Origin: JAISFI01 sp031553775
Lineage (GTDB): Bacteria > Bacteroidota > Bacteroidia > Bacteroidales > Azobacteroidaceae
NCBI GenBank assembly: GCA_031553775.1
Contig: JAVBLA010000040.1
Span: 1-64,000 of the forward strand
Length of the DNA stretch: 64,000 nt
Reading direction: 5' to 3'
This document shows positions 61,371 through 64,000 of this stretch, in pieces. The notes under the pieces were generated by a model that was not told the DNA's origin, made no database searches, and worked only from the letters and a program-made list of their open reading frames with translations. The translations under genes were made by a program, and so were the position numbers. Numbering within the stretch: position 1 is the first letter of the stretch; every line of letters starts with the position of its first letter.

Positions 61371-62318
61371 ATGAGTGATTTATTGTTTTCCCTGAATGCG
61401 GTTGCTCCGCTTTTTATCCTGATGTCGCTAGGATATATTGCGCGGCAGGTAAATTTTGTTTCGGATAGTTTTCTTTCTGAAACCAATAAATTTGTTTTCC
61501 GGTTTTCTCTTCCCCTGATGCTTTTCCAGAATATTCAATCTAATTTTCAGGGAAGCCTGTCTGATTTTCGATTGATTTACGCTGCATTGGGTGGAGTATT
61601 GGCTATTATTGTATTGAGTTGCCTGCTTGTACCTCTGTTCGTCAAAAAGCAAGGTCAGAGAGGTAGTGTTATACAAGGTATTTACCGGAGTAATTTTATT
61701 ATATATGGGGTGCCACTGGCGACAAGCATGTATGGGAAAGAGGCTTTGCTGCCGGTAAGTATGTTGCTGACAGTAATTATTCCTGTTTATAATATTTCTG
61801 CCGTATGTATCCTGTCTTATTTTTCGGAAAAGCAACAGGGAGGTTTTTCCTGGCGTAAAGTTTTTTTGGATATATTGAAAAATCCTCTGATTATCGGTTG
61901 TTTTTCGGGAATTGCCTGTGGCTTGCTGGGAGTTCGCTTTCCGTTGTTTATCGATAAACCGATGACAGATTTGGCTGGGATTGCCGCTCCTCTGGCTTTG
62001 TTCGTAATGGGAGGAGAATTCCGTTTCAGAAAATTATCGGACAATCTGTGGAAAGTATTTTTTGCCACTTTTGCCCGTTTAATCATCATTCCGGCTCTTG
62101 CAGTACTGGCTTTCGTCTATATGGGATTCCGGGAAATGGAACTTTGTGCCCTGCTTACTTTATTTGCTACTCCAACAGCTGTTGTCAGTTTTATTATGGC
62201 GGAAAATATGGGTTGTGACGGGGAGCTTTCGGGACAGATCGTGGTGGCTACTACGCTTTTTTCCAGTTTGACGATATTCTTTTTTGTGTATTTTCTTCGG
62301 TTGCAGGGGTTTTTGTAA
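61371..62318 (+). CDS. AEC family transporter
   Basis: 315 residues with about 10 hydrophobic segments. The N-terminus LFSLNAVAPLFILMSLGYIARQVNFVSDSFLSETNKFVFRFSLP and the later PLALFVMGGEFRF fit the auxin efflux carrier family, which exports small organic anions. No substrate can be named. It lies between divergent and convergent unrelated genes; transcribed alone. The ATG at 61371 follows a short AT-rich leader. Confidence 0.9.
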   Translation: MSDLLFSLNAVAPLFILMSLGYIARQVNFVSDSFLSETNKFVFRFSLPLMLFQNIQSNFQGSLSDFRLIYAALGGVLAIIVLSCLLVPLFVKKQGQRGSVIQGIYRSNFIIYGVPLATSMYGKEALLPVSMLLTVIIPVYNISAVCILSYFSEKQQGGFSWRKVFLDILKNPLIIGCFSGIACGLLGVRFPLFIDKPMTDLAGIAAPLALFVMGGEFRFRKLSDNLWKVFFATFARLIIIPALAVLAFVYMGFREMELCALLTLFATPTAVVSFIMAENMGCDGELSGQIVVATTLFSSLTIFFFVYFLRLQGFL

Positions 62319-62367
62319 GAAATTAAGGAGTGATATGCATTTCGGTATTTTACATAAAGTACATCGT

Positions 62368-63117
62368 CTATAGGAACTGCTTAAAAAGTACTTCCTTAAA
62401 CGCATACCTCCTCTCTTCCCCTCCCTCCGTTTCCAACACCAGAAAACCATTCTGTTCTACGTCTGCTATTTTTGCCCGGAATGTTTCGTTGCCGGAGGAG
62501 AATAGATGAAATCCGGTTTTGCGGTATAAATGTTCTTTGTACCGGGTAGCTATGGTTGTGTGTTCTCCGGATTTTATTTTTTCGTATAAGGAGAAGAAAC
62601 GGGGGGCTATTTTTTTTTGCCAATCGTATATGTCGTAATTTTTGCCGGTGATTTGTTTCAGGGAGACGGGATTCGGTGCGTCACTGTAAAAATGTGTCTG
62701 GTTGATATTCAGTCCGAAACCGATGACGGACGACCGGAGTTGTACGCCTTCTATTTCATTTTCAATCAGGATGCCGCATATTTTCCGGTCTTTATAGTAG
62801 ATATCGTTCGGCCATTTGATGGTAACGGAGGAAATTTCTTCCGATAAAGCTTCCGCTATGCTGAGGGAAATGATCTGTGAGAGGATAAATTGTTGTTTAA
62901 CGGCTATTTCACAGGGGTATACGATGATACTGCAGGTGAGGTTTTTCCCCGGTTCCGATTCCCAGAATGTTCCGGTTTGTCCTCTGCCGGACGATTGAGC
63001 CAGGGCAATAACCGTAGTACCTTCCTGTAAACTTTCCGTTTGGTTTAAGTTTTTGAGAAAAGTGTTGGTAGAAGAAGTTTCTTCCACTATCAGGAGAGGA
63101 TGCTCAGCTGTTGGCAT
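62368..63117 (-). CDS. birA: Biotin-[acetyl-CoA-carboxylase] ligase
   Basis: 249 residues from the ATG at 63117 (MPTAEHPLLIVEETSSTNTFLKNL). The biotin-binding loop SSGRGQTGTFWESEPGKNLTCSIIVYP at about 42-68 and IKWPNDIYYKDRKICGILIEN at about 98-118 are full. The N-terminal helix-turn-helix of the E. coli repressor is absent, so it is a class I ligase. It attaches biotin to carboxylases. It overlaps the upstream YjbR/MmcQ gene by 14 bases. Confidence 0.93.
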   Translation of the reverse strand: MPTAEHPLLIVEETSSTNTFLKNLNQTESLQEGTTVIALAQSSGRGQTGTFWESEPGKNLTCSIIVYPCEIAVKQQFILSQIISLSIAEALSEEISSVTIKWPNDIYYKDRKICGILIENEIEGVQLRSSVIGFGLNINQTHFYSDAPNPVSLKQITGKNYDIYDWQKKIAPRFFSLYEKIKSGEHTTIATRYKEHLYRKTGFHLFSSGNETFRAKIADVEQNGFLVLETEGGEERRYAFKEVLFKQFL

Positions 63118-63460
63118 ATTCCTCCTGTTGTTTTTTCGGTAGTTTTTTGATGACTTGTTCCACCGAATGATTGATCCAGTGGATGATTTCATTGCGGGAC
63201 ATGGTGCTATCGGCGTAAATAGAGTTCCAGTATTTTTTATTGAAATGATAGGCAGCTTCCACACAGGTGTATTTTTCGCGCAGTTCGACGGCTATGTCAG
63301 GATCGCATTTGAGGGCAATTTGCGGACGTTCGGCATCGAGAGGGATGAGGGCGAACATTTTACCCATTACTTTAAGGACAAGGCTGACATCATCAAAAGG
63401 AAAAGATTCGGTAGCTCCTTTTACGGAAATGCAGGCTTCGTGTAATTCTTCTACATTCAT
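63104..63460 (-). CDS. MmcQ/YjbR family protein
   Basis: 118 residues. It starts MNVEELHEACISVKGATESFPFDDVSLVLKVMGKMFAL and has IALKCDPDIAVELREKYTCVEAAYHFNKKYWNSIY, the core of the double-wing DNA-binding-like YjbR fold. Its role is unknown. Fifteen bases after the YraN-family gene, overlapping birA: probably one operon. Confidence 0.9.
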   Translation of the reverse strand: MNVEELHEACISVKGATESFPFDDVSLVLKVMGKMFALIPLDAERPQIALKCDPDIAVELREKYTCVEAAYHFNKKYWNSIYADSTMSRNEIIHWINHSVEQVIKKLPKKQQEEYANS

Positions 63461-63475
63461 ATCTTTAAAACGGTT

Positions 63476-63847
63476 TTAATATTTCTGTCCGGATTGGAAT
63501 ACCGGCGGATAAAATGCATCTTCTATGTGCTCCATCTGCTCTCCGGATATAGCGATGATGTCAAAACGGACGGAAAGATCGATGTTGAAAGTTTTGATGT
63601 ATTTGTCTGTTGCGGCTACGATGTGCCGGATTTTTTTCCGGTCGACAGCTTCTTCCGGGGTAACCAGGGGGTTTTCCGAACGGGTTTTGACTTCTACAAC
63701 GACTAATTCCTCCGGCAGGCGTGCGATGATATCGAGTTCATAACGTCCTTTTCTCCAGTTTGTATGGAGAATTTCATAGCCTTTTGCCTGCAGAAGTTTG
63801 ATTGCTTTCTGCTCTCCTTCGTTTCCCAGAGTATTGTGACTTGCCAT
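63476..63847 (-). CDS. YraN/UPF0102 family protein
   Basis: 123 residues. NTLGNEGEQKAIKLLQAKGYEILHTNWRKGRYELDIIA followed by LVVVEVKTRSEN is the restriction-endonuclease-like core (E-x-x-D and E-V-K). It is a likely nuclease of unknown target. First gene of the yraN-yjbR-birA run. Confidence 0.92.
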   Translation of the reverse strand: MASHNTLGNEGEQKAIKLLQAKGYEILHTNWRKGRYELDIIARLPEELVVVEVKTRSENPLVTPEEAVDRKKIRHIVAATDKYIKTFNIDLSVRFDIIAISGEQMEHIEDAFYPPVFQSGQKY

Positions 63848-63866
63848 AAAAACCGGATTTTTTTCA

Positions 63867-63874
63867 CAAAATTA
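63867..63874 (-). promoter_or_regulatory. -7 element for the YraN-family operon
   Basis: Minus-strand TAATTTTG, 20 bases upstream of the YraN-family ATG. No good -33. Divergent from the next promoter. Confidence 0.45.
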
Positions 63875-63883
63875 CATTTTTTC

Positions 63884-63915
63884 TTTGTTTATTACCGGAG
63901 AACCAGCTATTTTTG
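63884..63915 (+). promoter_or_regulatory. Promoter of the gene at the right edge
   Basis: TTTG at 63884-63887, a 20-base spacer and TATTTTTG at 63908-63915, directly upstream of the ATG at 63924, so the leader would be only a few bases. Confidence 0.7.
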
Positions 63916-63923
63916 CGGCTGAA

Positions 63924-64000
63924 ATGGCAAAAACACGTAAATATTCGCAGTCTCTACCGAATCATCCCCGGACGAAGCAGGTTACTTTTATGCTGAATGA
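63924..64000 (+). CDS. 5' end of a gene running off the window
   Basis: The ATG at 63924 opens a frame that reads MAKTRKYSQSLPNHPRTKQV and continues to the edge with no stop. It is basic and could be the start of a small DNA-binding or ribbon-helix-helix-like protein, but 25 residues do not allow a call. A consensus promoter lies directly upstream, supporting that it is a real gene. Confidence 0.55.
   Translation, partial: MAKTRKYSQSLPNHPRTKQVTFMLN

Overview
The window is a piece of a Bacteroidales (Bacteroidota) chromosome. The evidence is the gene content and order (tRNA-tuf-tRNA-secE-nusG-rplKAJL-rpoBC followed by a DUF3467 gene), promoters of the Bacteroidota type (TTTG about 20 nt upstream of TAnnTTTG), AT-rich leaders without clear Shine-Dalgarno sites, a Wza/Wzc/Wzx/Wzy-type surface polysaccharide locus with a Wzi-like protein, and an ECF sigma operon that ends in an outer-membrane protein. 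The genus cannot be fixed from the sequence alone.

Layout. 1-2.9 kb is an accessory patch: the 3' end of an unknown gene, an RDD membrane protein, a broken RHS fragment and an AAA/DUF4143 ATPase with a perfect 23-bp inverted repeat at its promoter. 2.9-7.7 kb (minus strand) holds rnr and a four-gene ECF sigma operon. 7.8-22.7 kb (plus) is the translation/transcription core: rpsU, a XerC-type recombinase, hpf, four tRNAs, tuf, tRNA-Trp, secE, nusG, rplK, rplA, rplJ, rplL, rpoB, rpoC. 22.7-27.7 kb (plus) carries a DUF3467 gene, an M3 peptidase, pyrH, frr and rsgA. mutS (minus) is divergent from a small lipoprotein and a Wzi-like protein (30.4-32.4 kb).

32.4-53.0 kb (minus) is a surface polysaccharide locus. 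In transcription order it has a Wzc-like co-polymerase/kinase, a Wzy-like polymerase, a HAD protein, a nucleotidyltransferase-kinase fusion, a second nucleotidyltransferase, a glycosyltransferase, a Wzx-like flippase, a run of glycosyltransferases with a methyltransferase, an RmlD-like reductase, a Gfo/Idh/MocA and aldo-keto-reductase-like pair, and finally a Wza-like exporter. Many genes overlap by 4-10 nt, so they are probably one operon. Upstream are gmhA and hddA (heptose phosphate pathway), then a ribosomal operon rplM-rpsI-rpsB-tsf (minus). No initiating sugar-phosphate transferase and no UpxY-type antiterminator were seen.

57.7-58.4 kb is a gene-free island of repeats. The right end has a Ca2+-type P-ATPase, a divergent AEC transporter, birA, a YjbR/MmcQ gene, a YraN-family gene and the 5' end of one more gene.

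Two families of short non-coding repeats recur: an AT-rich CAATTTTCAATT/CAATTGTCAATT spacer, dense even inside the tRNA-tuf-rpoBC region, and three copies of a REP-like hairpin beginning CGTCATTGCGAG or a close variant. I did not find a clearly novel defence or mobile system. The best leads are the palindrome-controlled ATPase next to the RHS scar, the HAD/nucleotidyltransferase-kinase trio in the polysaccharide locus, the repeat families, and several candidate RNA regulatory structures.
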